Positions 12,120 through 23,130 of a stretch of 64,000 nucleotides of DNA are shown here, piece after piece (the first letter of the stretch is position 1; each line of letters opens with the position of its first letter). The stretch is from Saccopteryx bilineata (lineage: Eukaryota > Chordata > Mammalia > Chiroptera > Emballonuridae). Below the pieces are notes generated by a model. That model did no database searches. It worked only from the letters and a program-made list of their open reading frames with translations, and had not been told where the DNA came from. Both the position numbers and the translations under genes were made by a program. The stretch lies in assembly GCF_036850765.1 (NCBI RefSeq), contig NC_089494.1:3100001-3164000 (forward strand), read 5' to 3'.

Positions 12120-12355
12120 CCAGGCGATGCTAGCAATGGCCGTCACTGTGTGGGGCCCTGTGCTGAGGACCGCCTACATGTCCTCACTCATTCCGGCAGC
12201 ACTCCTGTGGGACGGGCACTGCATGCATGAGGAGACGGGCTCAGGGAGGTTGAATGTCAGTTAAGTGATTTTCCAGAGGTCACTGGGCAGTGTGGTTGGA
12301 GCTGGGGTTCCCACTCAGGTCTGCCTGAGAGCTGAGCCTGGCCTCTGCCACCCTG
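12120..12355 (-). repeat. MIR SINE
   Basis: GGGCCCTGTGCTGAGGACCG, then GATGAGGAGACGGGCTCAGG-like sequence, then CCAGAGGTCACTGGGCAGTG and GGGTTCCCACTCAGGTCTG follow MIR order on the minus strand. Confidence 0.65.
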
Positions 12356-12599
12356 CTAAGTGGACATGGCTTCTCCCGGAGGGCCACCCGGCCACTGGTG
12401 TCCCTGCAGTGGTTCTGGGGCCTCACACAGACCTGTTCTGGAGTGTACCCCTAAACACTCCCCTGTGCCCTTTCTCTTCCCGCCAACCCCACGTCCTACT
12501 TTCTGCCCAGCGAGCTCCTTCCTGCTACCTCCATGGTTCCCGGGGGTCTTTGTGCCCTCCTGCTGCTTGGCCTGGCTCTGCTTGGCCTGCTGCTTGGCC

Positions 12600-13450
12600 G
12601 CCCCCCCCTCCCGCTGGCTCAGCCCCTGGCTCTGTGATCTGAGCCCCCCCCTCCCCCGGCTCAGCCCCTGGCTCTGTGATCTGAGGGCCCCCCCCAGCTC
12701 AGCCCCTGGCTCTGTGATCTGAGGGCCCCCCCCCCAGCTCAGCCACTGGCTCTGTGATCTGAGCCCCCCCCAGCCCCTGGCTCTGTGATCTGAGGGCCCC
12801 CCCCAGCTCAGCCCCTGGCTCTGTGATCTGAGCCCCCCCCCACCGGCTCAGCCCCTGGCTCTGTGATCTGAGCCCTCTCCTCCCCCGGCTCAGCCCCTGG
12901 CTCTGTGATCTGAGTACCCCCCCCCCCCGCTGGCTCAGCCCCTGGCTCTGTGATCTGAGCCCCCCCCAGCTCAGCCCCTGGCTCTGTGATCTGAGCCCCC
13001 CCTCCCCCGGCTCAGCCCCTGGCTCTGTGATCTGAGTACCCCCCTCTCCCCCGCTCAGCCCCTGGTTCTGTGATCTGAGCCCCCACCAGCTCAGCCCCTG
13101 GCTCTGTGATCTGAGCCCCCCCCCGGCTCAGCCCCTGGCTCTGTGATCTGAGCCCCCCCCCAGCTCAGCCCCTGGCTCTGTGATCTGAGTACTCCCCCCC
13201 GCCCCCCCGTGCTGGCTCAGCCCCTGGCTCTGTGATCTGAGTACCCCCCTACCCTGGCTCAGCCCCTGGCTCTGTGATCTGAGTACCGCCCCCCTGCTGG
13301 CTCAGCCCCTGGCTCTGTGATCTGAGTCCCCCCCCTCCCCTGGCTCAGCCCCTGGCTCTGTGATCTGAGTACCGCCCCCCTGCTGGCTCAGCCCCTGGCT
13401 CTGTGATCTGAGTCCCCCCCCCCTCGTGCTGGCTCAGCCCCTGGCTCTGC
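12600..13450 (+). repeat. Minisatellite with variable C runs, about 20 units
   Basis: Each unit carries CAGCCCCTGGCTCTGTGATC followed by TGAG and then a C-rich spacer of variable length (CCCCCCC, TACCCCCC, GGCCCCCC and others). Unit length varies from about 33 to 55 bp, almost entirely through the C run. The last unit is degenerate (GCTCTGCGAGCTGG). Confidence 0.95.
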
Positions 13451-13793
13451 GAGCTGGCCACCCAGTGCAGGGCTCCCTCTGCATCCCTCCATACCCCTCC
13501 GGCCTTGGAGTGCAGCGGGCACTGCCCTGCGAGCTCCCCTCAGAGTGTGGGGGTCACAGGTCTGACCCTGAGATCTGTGTCTATTGGGCGCTCCTCCTGG
13601 AACCCAGGGGAAAAAACCATTGTCCCAGGGGGCAAAGTCTGCAGGACCTCCTCTGTCTGTCCGTCTGCTTCACCGGGCTCCTGGGAGAGCTTCCGGCTGA
13701 GCCTGGGCACTCGGACACCCCCGCCTTTAATGACGACCCACCCCCATGTCAGCCTGACTCCCTGTGCAACCCATTCAGTCCTGCTGCCCTCGA

Positions 13794-13807
13794 GTGCCCT
13801 CTACTGG
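13794..13807 (-). promoter_or_regulatory. CTCF-like motif in unique sequence
   Basis: The minus strand reads CCAGTAGAGGGCAC, which fits the published CTCF core CCASYAGRKGGCRS at all 14 positions. It lies outside any repeat I recognise. Binding is not shown by the sequence. Confidence 0.4.
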
Positions 13808-15356
13808 CCAGAGACTGTTACTGCGGCTGACCCTGAGGCCCAGGCGGAGCCAGGGGAACCTGGGGACCCAGGATCCCGAGCGCGCGCAGGCAGAGCGACC
13901 GCCGCGCAGGCCTGGATCTGCTGACCTGGGCACCGCCTGGCCCGTGCCCACCGCCAGGAGCTTGGGTGGCTGTCAGGCGGCGCCATCTGATTGCCATGAA
14001 GTGTTTGCGGCGGCTCTGATGACAGATTTCTCCCGGGCAGACCTACGTGGTGGCTTGAGCGCTTGAATGTTTTTTTAATTCTGATGCCAGAGGGCTTGCC
14101 GTCTTTAGGTGTCTGGTTTCAGCTGGATGATCTTGGGGGATCTTACATCTAGGGTGGGTTGATTTCACAAGCAGAATGATTTCAGACGTCTGGAAGCTGG
14201 AGTCAGCAGTTCTGCCCAAGCATCCCTGCTGTCCCATCTGGGGTGCGTGGACGTTTGCCGGTCAGGGAAGCAGCAGCCCACCGGGCGGGTCAGTGTCCCT
14301 GGGTGGCCGGCTGCTCCCCAGGGAGCTCGGCCTGGCCTACCTACGAGTCCAGCCCTCTCCTCAGCTCCGACTAGGGCTTGTTTCCAAGTGGAGCAGATGC
14401 TTTACTTGTTGAGAGTTTACTCCCAAAGACTAGGAAACGGGGTGGCCAGGCCTGTTCACGGCTTCATCCTAAGTGAACTGCAGCTGGTGTTGTTTTGTTC
14501 GGTCCTAGGAGTGTTATCAAAGCTGGCGGCAGCTTCTGGCCTTCCCAAGACTTCCACCATTGCCTCAGCCGAACTGAGTTAAAGAAGACTTCCCACCAGG
14601 ATGAACGTCCTTCCTTTCTCTCTCCCTCCGTCCTTCCCCCTCTCCTCCCTTCCATCCCTAGTCACAGGGAGCTGGAGATCTGGCACCCAGGGCAGGACGT
14701 TTCAGCAGAGGCCCCCGCCACTGAACCCGGGGACACAGAGCACGCAGAGGAACTAGAGCAGAGGAATGTCGCCAGTCCCTCATTTATCTCTAGGCTGCTA
14801 CTTACTGTTAACCCAAGAGACTCTGTACCTGAGGTGTCTCTCCTGCTGGCAGGAGCCTCCCCCATGATGGACCGGGAGTTGGTGGATAAAATCCCAGCTC
14901 CCTCAACCCAGGCTGGGGTGACTCTGGGGCATGTCTGCCCTCACTTCCCAGTCTCCTGGCAGGCAGGGCTCCAGTCGCCCTGGGTGGTAACTAGCTTGAT
15001 GATACACTTTATCACCTCGATTCCTGGGCTTAAGTCCCCTGACCCTCGCAGGTGCTTCCCTGGGGTGCGCTCCAAAAATAGGTTATTTTCATCGAGTGTA
15101 CTCAGCGTACACAACCTGGTACAGCGACCCGGAGTTGACGTTGGGCTGGCTGCCCTCGGCCCACACTTCGCACTGACAGCTCCGTGCCTTCACTGAAAGT
15201 CTGACTCTCACCCACCAGCCGCTCCCCGCAAGGCAGACTCCCGTGGTGGAGCTGGCCCGTCTCGGCGCACAGCACTGGCATCTTCTCCCGGAGGGTCGGG
15301 GCGGGGGCTATTATTTGAATGCTGTGTTTTATTCTCATCTTAATGACAATGTGTAG
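13808..15356. other. Unassigned sequence
   Basis: No gene. The stretch around 13980-14180 is unrepeated and moderately AT-balanced. A pyrimidine-rich TTCC stretch occurs near 14610-14660. Confidence 0.4.
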
Positions 15357-16037
15357 TGTTATGGACTGTGAATGTATCCCCCCAAAATTCACATTGAACC
15401 CTAACCCCCAGAGGGGCTATATCTGGAGGCAGGGCTTATAAGGAGGTACATAAAGTTCAATGGGGCCGTAAGTATGTGGGTTTGATGTGACAAGAAGAGG
15501 GAGAGAGACCACAGACCTTCCTCCACACAGATGCACCGAGGAAAGGCCACAGGAGGGCATCTGTAAGCCAGCAAGGAATAGGCGGACAACTTGACCTTGG
15601 ACTTCTAGCCTCTAAACCAGTGGTGGTCAACCTGGTCCCTACCGCCCTCTAGTGGGGGTTCCAGCTTTCATGGTGGGCGGTAGTAGAGCAACCAAAGTAT
15701 AAATAAAAAGATAGATTTAACTATAGTCAGTTGTTTTATAAAGATTTATTCTGCCAAACTTAGCAAAAATCTGACATAAAGTACTTGGTAAGTAATTCTT
15801 ATTATATGCTTTAACTTGCTGTAACTCTGCTTTATAAATTTTATAAAGTAAAGTTACTTCCCTACTTTATAAATCACCATGACTGTGGCACCGGTGGACG
15901 GTTAGAAAATTTTACTACTAACAGAGATACAAGAGTGGGCGGTAGGGATAAAAAGGTTGACTACCCCTGCTCTAAACTGTGAGAAAATTAATTTCTGTTG
16001 TTTACGCCCCCCAGCCTGCAGCCCAAGCGACTAATAT
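15357..16037 (+). repeat. MaLR-type LTR split by a hAT element
   Basis: The left part begins TGTTATGGACTGTGAATG and continues with CCCCCCAAAATTCACATTGAA and CCTAACCCCCAG. The right part has TGTGAGAAAATTAATTTCTG and TTGTTTACGCC. This is the order of mammalian apparent LTR retrotransposons (MST/MLT1 type). It is interrupted at 15618-15977 by a later insertion. No internal retroviral sequence is present, so it is a solo LTR. Confidence 0.7.
15610..15977 (+). mobile_element. Non-autonomous hAT element (352 bp) with TSD
   Basis: The element spans 15618-15969 and is flanked by a perfect 8-bp duplication CTCTAAAC at 15610-15617 and 15970-15977. The left end starts CAGTGGTGGTCAACCTGGTC. The right end reads inward as CAGGGGTAGTCAACCTTTTT, an imperfect terminal inverted repeat sharing GTCAACCT and CCCTACCGCCC. 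It has no transposase, so it depended on an enzyme supplied elsewhere. It lies inside an older MaLR LTR. It shares its middle, for example CAACCAAAGTATAAATAAAA, with the copy at 51323. Confidence 0.9.
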
Positions 16038-16304
16038 GAGTAGTATATAGAAAAAAGTGACAAGCTTATAGAGGTGAGCCGGTGAGTGGTTGCCAGGGGT
16101 AGGGACGGGGCAGAGAACCAAGTGGCTGTGGTGATAAAGGCATCCTTGCAATGGACATGTCTGTATCTTCACTGGGGTAGTGGCCGCTTGAACCTGCACA
16201 TACGATAAAATGGCATAGGGTTAGACACACACGTATGAGTGCATATAAAACTGGTAAACTATGAATAAGGTAAATGGATTGTATCAAGGTCAATTTCTAT
16301 CTTT

Positions 16305-16545
16305 AAGAGAAATGTTCAGCCTGACCTGTAGTGGCACAGTGGATAAAGCATCGACCTGGAAATGCTGAGGTTGCCGGTTCGAAACCCTGGGCTTGCCTGG
16401 TCAAGGCACATATGGGAGTTGATGCTTCCAGCTCCTCCCCCCTGTCTCTCTCTTCTCTCTCTGTCTCTCTGTCTCTCCCTCTCTCTCCTCTCTAAAATGA
16501 ATAAATAAAATAAAAAAAAATTTTAAAAAAAGAAGAGAAATGTTC
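16305..16545 (+). mobile_element. Ves-like tRNA SINE with TSD
   Basis: The SINE spans 16318-16532 with a 13-bp duplication AAGAGAAATGTTC on both sides. The head AGCCTGACCTGTAGTGGC contains an A-box-like region, and GGTTCGAAACC is a good pol III B box. A CTCT-rich stretch and an A-rich tail follow. The clean duplication points to a fairly young copy. Confidence 0.9.
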
Positions 16546-16627
16546 CATTGATTTCGGGGGGGGGGGGCATGAAGTTGTTCCACTCAGTTCTATTTAGTTG
16601 TGCACTCATGGATTGCTTCATGTGTTT

Positions 16628-16703
16628 GCCCTGACAGGGGATTGAACCTGCAACCTTGGCACACCAGGCTGATGCTCTATCCACTGAGCACCCAGCCAGG
16701 GCC
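16628..16703 (-). mobile_element. Ves SINE head fragment
   Basis: The reverse complement begins GGCCCTGGCTGGGTGCTCAG and includes a B-box-like GGTTCAATCC. Only the tRNA-derived head is present. Confidence 0.8.
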
Positions 16704-16877
16704 TCACAGTCAGTTTCTTGGTTGTGTTATTGTGCAATGGTTATTATTGCCACTGGTAGAACCTAAGTAAAGGGCATCTGAGGGTCTCTTTGTATTATTT
16801 CTCCCAATGACACATGAATCAACAATGACCTCAAAGGGCAAAGCTGGAAGAACACATGAGTGGGTTACAAGAGAAAT

Positions 16878-17253
16878 GAAAACTTGTGCACAGGCCTGAC
16901 CAGGTGTTGGCATAGTGGATAGAGCGTCGGACTGAGATGCAGAGGACCCAGGTTCGAGACCCCGAGGTCACCAGCTTGAGCGCGGGCTCATCTGGTTTGA
17001 GCAAAAGCTCACCAGCTTGGACCCAAGGTCGCTGGCTCGAGCAAGGGGTCACTCGGTCTGCTGAAGGCCCACAGTCAAGGCACATATGAGAAAGCAATCA
17101 ATGAACTACGAAGGTGTTGCAACGAAAAACTGATGATTGATGCTTCTCATCTCTCTCCGTTCCTGTCTGTCTGTTCCTATCTACCCCTCTCTCTGACTCT
17201 CCGTCTCTCTAAAAAAAAAAAGAAAGAAAGAAAAAAAGAAAACTTCTGCACAG
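16878..17253 (+). mobile_element. Long Ves-like SINE with TSD
   Basis: The SINE spans 16894-17237 with a 16-bp duplication GAAAACTTGTGCACAG (one mismatch in the right copy). The tRNA-derived head has GGTTCGAGACC as B box. It is followed by a body with repeated CACCAGCTTG and GGCTCGAGCAAG blocks, then a CTCT-rich stretch and an A-rich tail. Confidence 0.9.
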
Positions 17254-18746
17254 GCGTTCAGAGCACAGTCGCCCGGAGCTGGACAAGCCTGGCAACAGGT
17301 GGATGGAAAACAGAATGTGGCATTCTGTACAGTGGAATGTCGACTCCTCCTCAACGCAAAGTGACGAACTGACCACACACGGCGCTACCTGAGTGCCCCT
17401 CACAGACGCCGCGCTGAGTGCAGGAGGTCAGGCACTCAAGAGCGCACAGAACGCGGTTCCGTGGACGTGAAACTCCGGGGAAGACAAAGCTAACTCAGTT
17501 TAGGTCAGGGGCTGCCGGGCGCTGACAGCGGGCTTTGACACGGGAGCCCGTTCTGGGTGCCGGAAGTGTTTCCTGTCTTTGTTCGGGTGGTGGCTACACG
17601 GTCGTAGGCGTTTGCTGAAACTCATCAAAACGTGCACTCAGCACACGTAGGTGTGCACGTGTCTCACACCTCCTCGAAGCGTGCATTTAAAACAGTACAG
17701 ACGGTTGAATGTAAACTGTATCTGATTCAGAAGAATGGGTTTCCTAGGTCTGAGCGGGTGTCTGGCCCAGGGGCTGGAGCTGGTTACAAACGACCCGTTC
17801 AGAGGATGGTGCCCCCTGTCCCGATTGACAGCTGGATGAAGTTTATCTCATAAAACATCTCTCTGCCTTCTGTAGACAGTCACTCAGCCCAGCTGGGCCC
17901 TGACCGCCCCTCCCCGTGACTCCTGTGATGTGTCCTCCGCTCAGAGCAGGGTCCCTGGGGAGGAGGCTCTGGCGTCTGGACCACATGCCTCAGGTCCTGT
18001 GGTCAAGCCTCTCTCTCTCTCGTTTGCTTCATGACTCAGGCCGAGTTCCTGAGGGCTGAACTCAAGACTCAGTTTGGACAATTTTTACGGAAGGGTAGCT
18101 TGCTGTTGAGGATATGGGGGTGGCTGGCTCCTGGAATCTCCTGGAGGGGCATTCCCGGGCAGCCTCTGGCTCCGCGCCAGTGGGATCCATCCCGGGAGCT
18201 CTGGAAGTTCAGGCCACGGTGAGGGGGTTGGAGTCTGGCCATTTCTATCCAGTGAGGGGCCCTGAAGGGCTGGCTAGTGTGATCTCAGCACAGCCCCACT
18301 TCTCCCCTTCCTCGCTGGTGTCAGGGTCCTGGGTCTGGTCCTCATCTCAGCCCGAGGCTTTCTTCCTGACACCGGCTGGCCCCGCCCCTTCTCTCACAGG
18401 CACCGCCCACCCCAGACCCCTGGCATAGGTACCTGCAGCAGGGCCTGTGCCTCGCAGGGGACTGGACTTCACGTCCTGGCTAACCTCTTGTCTCAGCGAG
18501 ATCCAACCAAGACAACAGAATCCACGCTGCTTGTTCTAAACAGAAGCACAGGGCAGGGAGTGTTTCCACAGGTCGTGGGAGGAGCTAAGAGACTAGACAC
18601 GGAATGATAAGGCAATGAAGACATTGGCAAGAGCAGGAAGTCACTTGCCTCTCCGGGCCTCAAGGGACAGAGAGGAGGAGGTGGTGTTGCTGGAGCCCAG
18701 GATCTCAGGCCACCTGGTGGACACTGGAGTCATTTCAGGCCTGTCT
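17254..18746. other. Unassigned sequence
   Basis: No gene or named repeat. The 17260-17650 part resembles a worn retroelement tail, but I cannot name it. Confidence 0.4.
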
Positions 18747-18747
18747 C

Positions 18748-19976
18748 CTTGTAGTAAGGTGACCAACCTTTTTACAATGAAAAGGAGGACCAATGGCCCT
18801 GGCCGGTTGCGTCAGCAGTAGAGCATCGGCCCGGCATGTGGATGTCCCAGGTTCGATTCTCGGCCAGGGCACACAGGAGAAGCGTCCATCTGCTTCTCCA
18901 CCCCTACCCCTCTCCTTCCTCTCTGTCTCTCTCTTCCTCTCCTGCAGCCAAGGCTCCATTTGAGCAAAGTTGGCCCAGGCACTGAGGATGGCTCCATGGC
19001 CTTCGCCTCAGGTACTATAATGGCTCTGGTTGCAACAGAGTGACGCCCCAGATGGGCAGAGCATCGCCCCCTGATGGGCATGCCGGGTGGATCCTGGTGG
19101 GGCGCATGCAGGAGTCTGACTGCCTCCCTGCTTCTAACTTTGGAAAAAAACACACACACAAAATAAATAAATAAAAATGGAGAACCATAATAAATAGAAG
19201 AAAACAATATCATAAATAAAAGAAACATTTTATTCATTGCAACAATAATACACTATAATATGATAAATGCATAATAAAACATTTGCAATATTTTATATTG
19301 TATTATGCTTATATGCCTATGAATTTTAAATAATTGTAAGAAAAAGTACTCATTTAGTAAAACTAAATATCAAACAAAACCACTAATTTGGAGTGATATT
19401 CGGGTGTATTTATCATTTTCTAATTAAAAAACATGTTTTATGCAACTATTTCATCAAAATGCATTATTAATAGATATGGTTTGAGGTTAGATTTCCACTT
19501 TACAACTCAAATTTCAGGAAAATACTTGTAAATAAAATTATACGTATTTGGAAATTATTAATTAGATAATGAATTAATAGATGAATTGTGCTTGCTGTCT
19601 ATGATTGAATATTCACTGAGAAAGAAATAATCGTGAGTCTACAACGTCGTATGTGCTGTGTCATGTTTCAGTAAGAAGTACACAAAGCCATCTGCACGCT
19701 CGGGATATCACACGCTCTCTCAAGGTCTCCCGTGCGGAGCGCGTGCGTCTCATAATCGCATCTGGCCGCACTGTACTGATCCTTGACTAATCCGTCATGT
19801 CAAATACAGATACGTCACATCACATGCAATGGATCGACTCTGCATCGATCAAATACGGACATTTACAGATGAGTCTCCCAATATCAAAAAGGAGGACACT
19901 TTTCGAGGGAAGATGGAACTTACAAAAGAAGGACTGTCCTCCCTAAAGGAGGACGATTGGTCACCTTACTGGTAGT
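18748..19976 (+). mobile_element. hAT-like element with nested SINE
   Basis: The left end reads TAAGGTGACCAACC and the right end, read inward, TAAGGTGACCAATCGTCCTC. Flanks CTTGTAGT (18748-18755) and CTGGTAGT (19969-19976) differ at one base, consistent with an 8-bp hAT duplication; the exact boundary is ambiguous by one base. The interior is AT-rich from 19190 to 19650 and has no open transposase frame. A SINE at 18795-19173 accounts for about a third of the length. GGAGGAC boxes just inside both ends extend the inverted repeat. Confidence 0.75.
18780..19188 (+). mobile_element. Full-length long Ves-type SINE
   Basis: The SINE spans 18795-19173. It begins GGCCCTGGCCGGTTGCGTC, has the B box GGTTCGATTCTC, then GGAGAAGCGTCCATCTGCTT, CCAAGGCTCCATTTGAGC, and the 3' segment GCATCGCCCCCTGATGGGC ending in an A-rich tail. 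Flanks AAAAGGAGGACCAAT and AAAATGGAGAACCAT form a diverged duplication. It is inserted in the hAT-like element. Confidence 0.85.
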
Positions 19977-21635
19977 CAGGTTGGAGGCCACTTGAGGGGG
20001 GTGGGGAGGCATACCCTGACTTCTCCTCCTGCCCCTTCACCAGTGTCTGCTCTTGTCTCTCCGGCCCCAGAAGCTGGAAGGACGGGGTCCTAGGCTTCTG
20101 CTTCCCTTCGGCACAGAGCGGAGAGGGAAGTCAGGGCGGAATCTGAAAGAAGACAGGAGAGGACCAGGACACCTTCCAACCCCCCCCCCCCAACTTACCG
20201 GAAAGGCCGACTCGAGTGGGTACAGGTGGGTGGCCGGAGGGATGGGTGGGTGGCTCCCTGCATGATAAAACCAATCCAGGGAGATTTAATAAAATATTGT
20301 AAAGAAAATACCCTCTTCAGGTAAAATTTTCATCTTTCAGGGTTGAGAGGAGAGAAGTTTCTAGCATAACTCTTTCTGCCAGGAACCCTTTCTTCCTCCT
20401 GCTGGGACCACAGTGAGGGGTCCGGTCCTGTGACCTTGTCCATTCCCGGTTGGGGTGGGGGCAGGGCTGATTGCAAACCTCCCCCCACCTCTCGCCCCCC
20501 CCCCCCCCCCAGGCAGGCTTCAATCCACGACAAACCATCTGTGGCCTGTGCAGGCCTCTGCGGCTTTTGTGTTAGCCACTCACATTTAAACATCTGGAAA
20601 ATTCTCACGGAAGTCCAGATGTCCCACTTTTCTCTGAAACCAGAAGACGCGGCAGCCCCTGGCCCGCATCTCTCCACGGTGACCGCGGAATGGAGCCGCG
20701 CCCGGTGGATCGCGCCCGCCCCAGGTCCCCAGAACCTCCGCTGTCCCCACTGCCTCCCAGCTGGCCCACTCTGTCATTTAGGTCCCCTGTCTTGTCCCTG
20801 AAAACGGTTGCACTGAGGACCCCGGACACGCCTCTGAATCATGATCGCTCCCAACTTGCCCTTCGCAGCTCCCTTCCTTCCGCCCCCCGGATCCAGGAAG
20901 CCCCTCCGTGCCTCTCCACACCCACGGGTCACCTCCATTTCCTTAGAACTTAAAAACGGATCCTTTTAAAGTGAAGGCCCATTGTATACCCTTCCTAAGT
21001 AGGGATCCCTGCAAAAACAAGAGTTTGGTGTATTCAGCAGGTTTTATCCCCTAACACAAAATGAGACACACTTGTGCCTAAACCCTTGGAGGTCACGGCT
21101 TGCACTCTAATGACACACGTGCCCCTTCCAGGCAACACCGATGTGACTGTGCTAAGGCAGGCCTCTAGGCAGACTGGCCCCACCTCCTTAGGGGGTCCTC
21201 CTGGCCCCAGCGGAGCCTCTCCTCTGAGTTACACGTGAGTGGTTCCAGGCCATTCGCACTGTGAGTTCCCACTGCCTTTCCCGGGAATGAGAAACTCCGG
21301 GGGCGTAGAAGCCCCTCTGACGTCTTCTCTTCCAGGAGACTGGTTCCGGCCCTCCCAACTGCTGCTGCTTTGGTGCCTTTTTGGGTTTCAGAACTTCTCT
21401 GGTTTGCTCAAGTTCGCTCCAGTTCACCCAGAAGAACCCTAAACCCAACTGTAAGTCCTTCACCAGGAATGCAGTGTGTGGTGTGAGGTAGGATCGCACT
21501 AGAGAGAGAGACAGGGACCAGGGACATCCTGCCCTGCCGCATGCAGGATCTGACGGCAGCATAGGCCAACTGGTAGTGCCCTCCCCTCTGCGTTACACCA
21601 GTCACGTGCAGAAGCCGCTGTGTTATTCCGGCACG
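19977..21635. other. Unassigned sequence
   Basis: No gene visible. There are short polyC runs near 20180 and 20500, and a moderately CpG-rich segment at 20640-20760. Confidence 0.4.
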
Positions 21636-21639
21636 GCTA

Positions 21640-21872
21640 GAAACGGCAGTAACAGTGGCAGGAATGCCACCCACATTTCCTGAATGCTCCCCACGGGCCC
21701 GGCACACACACGATTCACCTCACAGGACATACAAACACTGTGAGGGGGCTCCTCTGACTCTGGCCGCTTTAGAGATGAGGAAGGTGACATTCCGAGAGGC
21801 TAGGTAAGGTGACTGAGTCCCCACCGCCGGTAAGTGATGGGGCCAGTGCTGGAACCCAGGTCCATTTGACAG
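21640..21872 (-). repeat. MIR SINE
   Basis: ACAGGACATACAAACACTGTG, then GATGAGGAAGGTGACATTCC and GAGAGGCTAGGTAAGGTGAC, ending near CTGGAACCCAGGTC, follow MIR order on the minus strand. Confidence 0.7.
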
Positions 21873-22255
21873 CACTGGCCCCACCCGTGGTGATTTCCTG
21901 CTCTCAGGTGTTTGATGCCAAGTCATTTCTCGTTCTCTCGGTAAATCAGTCCACGTCCTTTCCACCCTCACGTGCTGGTTAAGTACCGTTGTTGCTCTTG
22001 GCTTTCTCTCCGGACCGCCATCTTTGCACTAACATGGCACCCTGAATTGGGCCCAGTGTTGTGAAGAGGCTACACAGGGCACCTTGCCCGGTGTGGCCCA
22101 GCTCGCCTCACAGTGACACTCTGTGTTCTCCTGCTTAACTAGGTGGGACCAGCAGAGTCACACAAGCAACCTCCACCCTCGGGAGGAATACATTCCTCTC
22201 TGTTCTGGCCAACACCTCGACCTCCTTCAGTTAGCAAATGTGGCAGAAGGGTGCG
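21873..22255. other. Unassigned sequence
   Basis: Nothing supportable between the MIR and the degraded LTR. Confidence 0.35.
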
Positions 22256-22259
22256 GTGG

Positions 22260-22735
22260 CTGTCATGGGCCCAGGCTTGGGAAGGCCCGGAAGCTGGTGC
22301 TTGTCCATATGGGGGACCCTGAGATGCCACAGAAGACATCCTGGTGCCCTGCTGAGTTTCCCAGGTGGAGGGGGAGATGTGTGCTCTACACACAGAGAGA
22401 AAGGTGCCCAGAGTCTGGCCATTTCTCCTCAGGGGCCAAACATCTGATCAGCCAGGCGGGAAGCTCCTGCCAGTTCAGTCCATAGATGATGGTTTCCCCA
22501 GACAATGTCATGTGGAGCAGAAGAACCGCCGGATAAACCCAATCAATCCCCAGACGACGTCATGTGGAGCAGAAGAACCGCCGGATAAACCCAGTCAATC
22601 CCCAGACGACGTCATGTGGAGCAGAAGAACCGCCGGATGAACCCAGTCAATCCCCAGAGTCACGAGTGAAAATGAAATGGCAGTTGTTTCGAGCCACCGA
22701 ATCTTGGAATGGTTTACACACAGCAGCTACAAAGA
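22260..22735 (+). repeat. Degraded MLT-like LTR with internal tandem repeat
   Basis: The 3' part contains GTTGTTTCGAGCCACCGAAT and TTGGAATGGTTTACACACAG, a diverged form of the end of MLT/MST LTRs (a GTTGTTTTAAGCCACTAAG-type sequence). The upstream boundary is a guess. A 52-bp triplication lies inside. Confidence 0.45.
22500..22657 (+). repeat. Tandem repeat, 52 bp x 3
   Basis: CATGTGGAGCAGAAGAACCG recurs at 22509, 22561 and 22613, an exact 52-bp period. Units 2 and 3 carry CGACGTCA, one base from the CRE palindrome TGACGTCA; unit 1 has CAATGTCA instead. Confidence 0.9.
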
Positions 22736-22900
22736 GGTGATTCCTCAGAGCCTTGGTTCAGAGAGTTTCAACTACTCGGTGAGAGTCAATGGCATCAAAG
22801 CCTGTGGCAGTGCTCAGGGGTGCGGGCCTGGGAGAGGGACCTGGACTCACACCAGAGGCAGTGGTGAACAGAAAGAAGGCAGAAGGTAGTCTTCATACAT
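22736..22900. other. Unassigned sequence
   Basis: Short stretch between the LTR and the ATCC array with no feature. Confidence 0.3.
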
Positions 22901-23130
22901 TCATCCATTTGTCCATTTCTCTGTCCATCTACCCATCAACCTATAAATCTATCCATTCAACCACCTACCCACGACTCACCCACCTCTCCATCCATTCATC
23001 TATTCATTCGTCTATCCATCCATTTATCATCCATCCATCCATCCATCCATCCATCCATCCATCCATCCACCCATTCATCCACCCATCTGTCCATCCATCC
23101 ATCCACCCACCCACCTACCCATCCATCCAT
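22901..23130 (+). repeat. (ATCC)n microsatellite array
   Basis: An ATCC/ATTC/ACCC tetranucleotide array, purest at 23028-23068. It translates as Ser-Ile-His-Pro repeats, which is not a gene. Confidence 0.95.

Noticed and set aside
16318..17237. tRNA genes
   Set aside because: The A- and B-box-like sequences are heads of tRNA-derived SINEs with A-rich tails and target duplications; no acceptor-stem pairing of a real tRNA.
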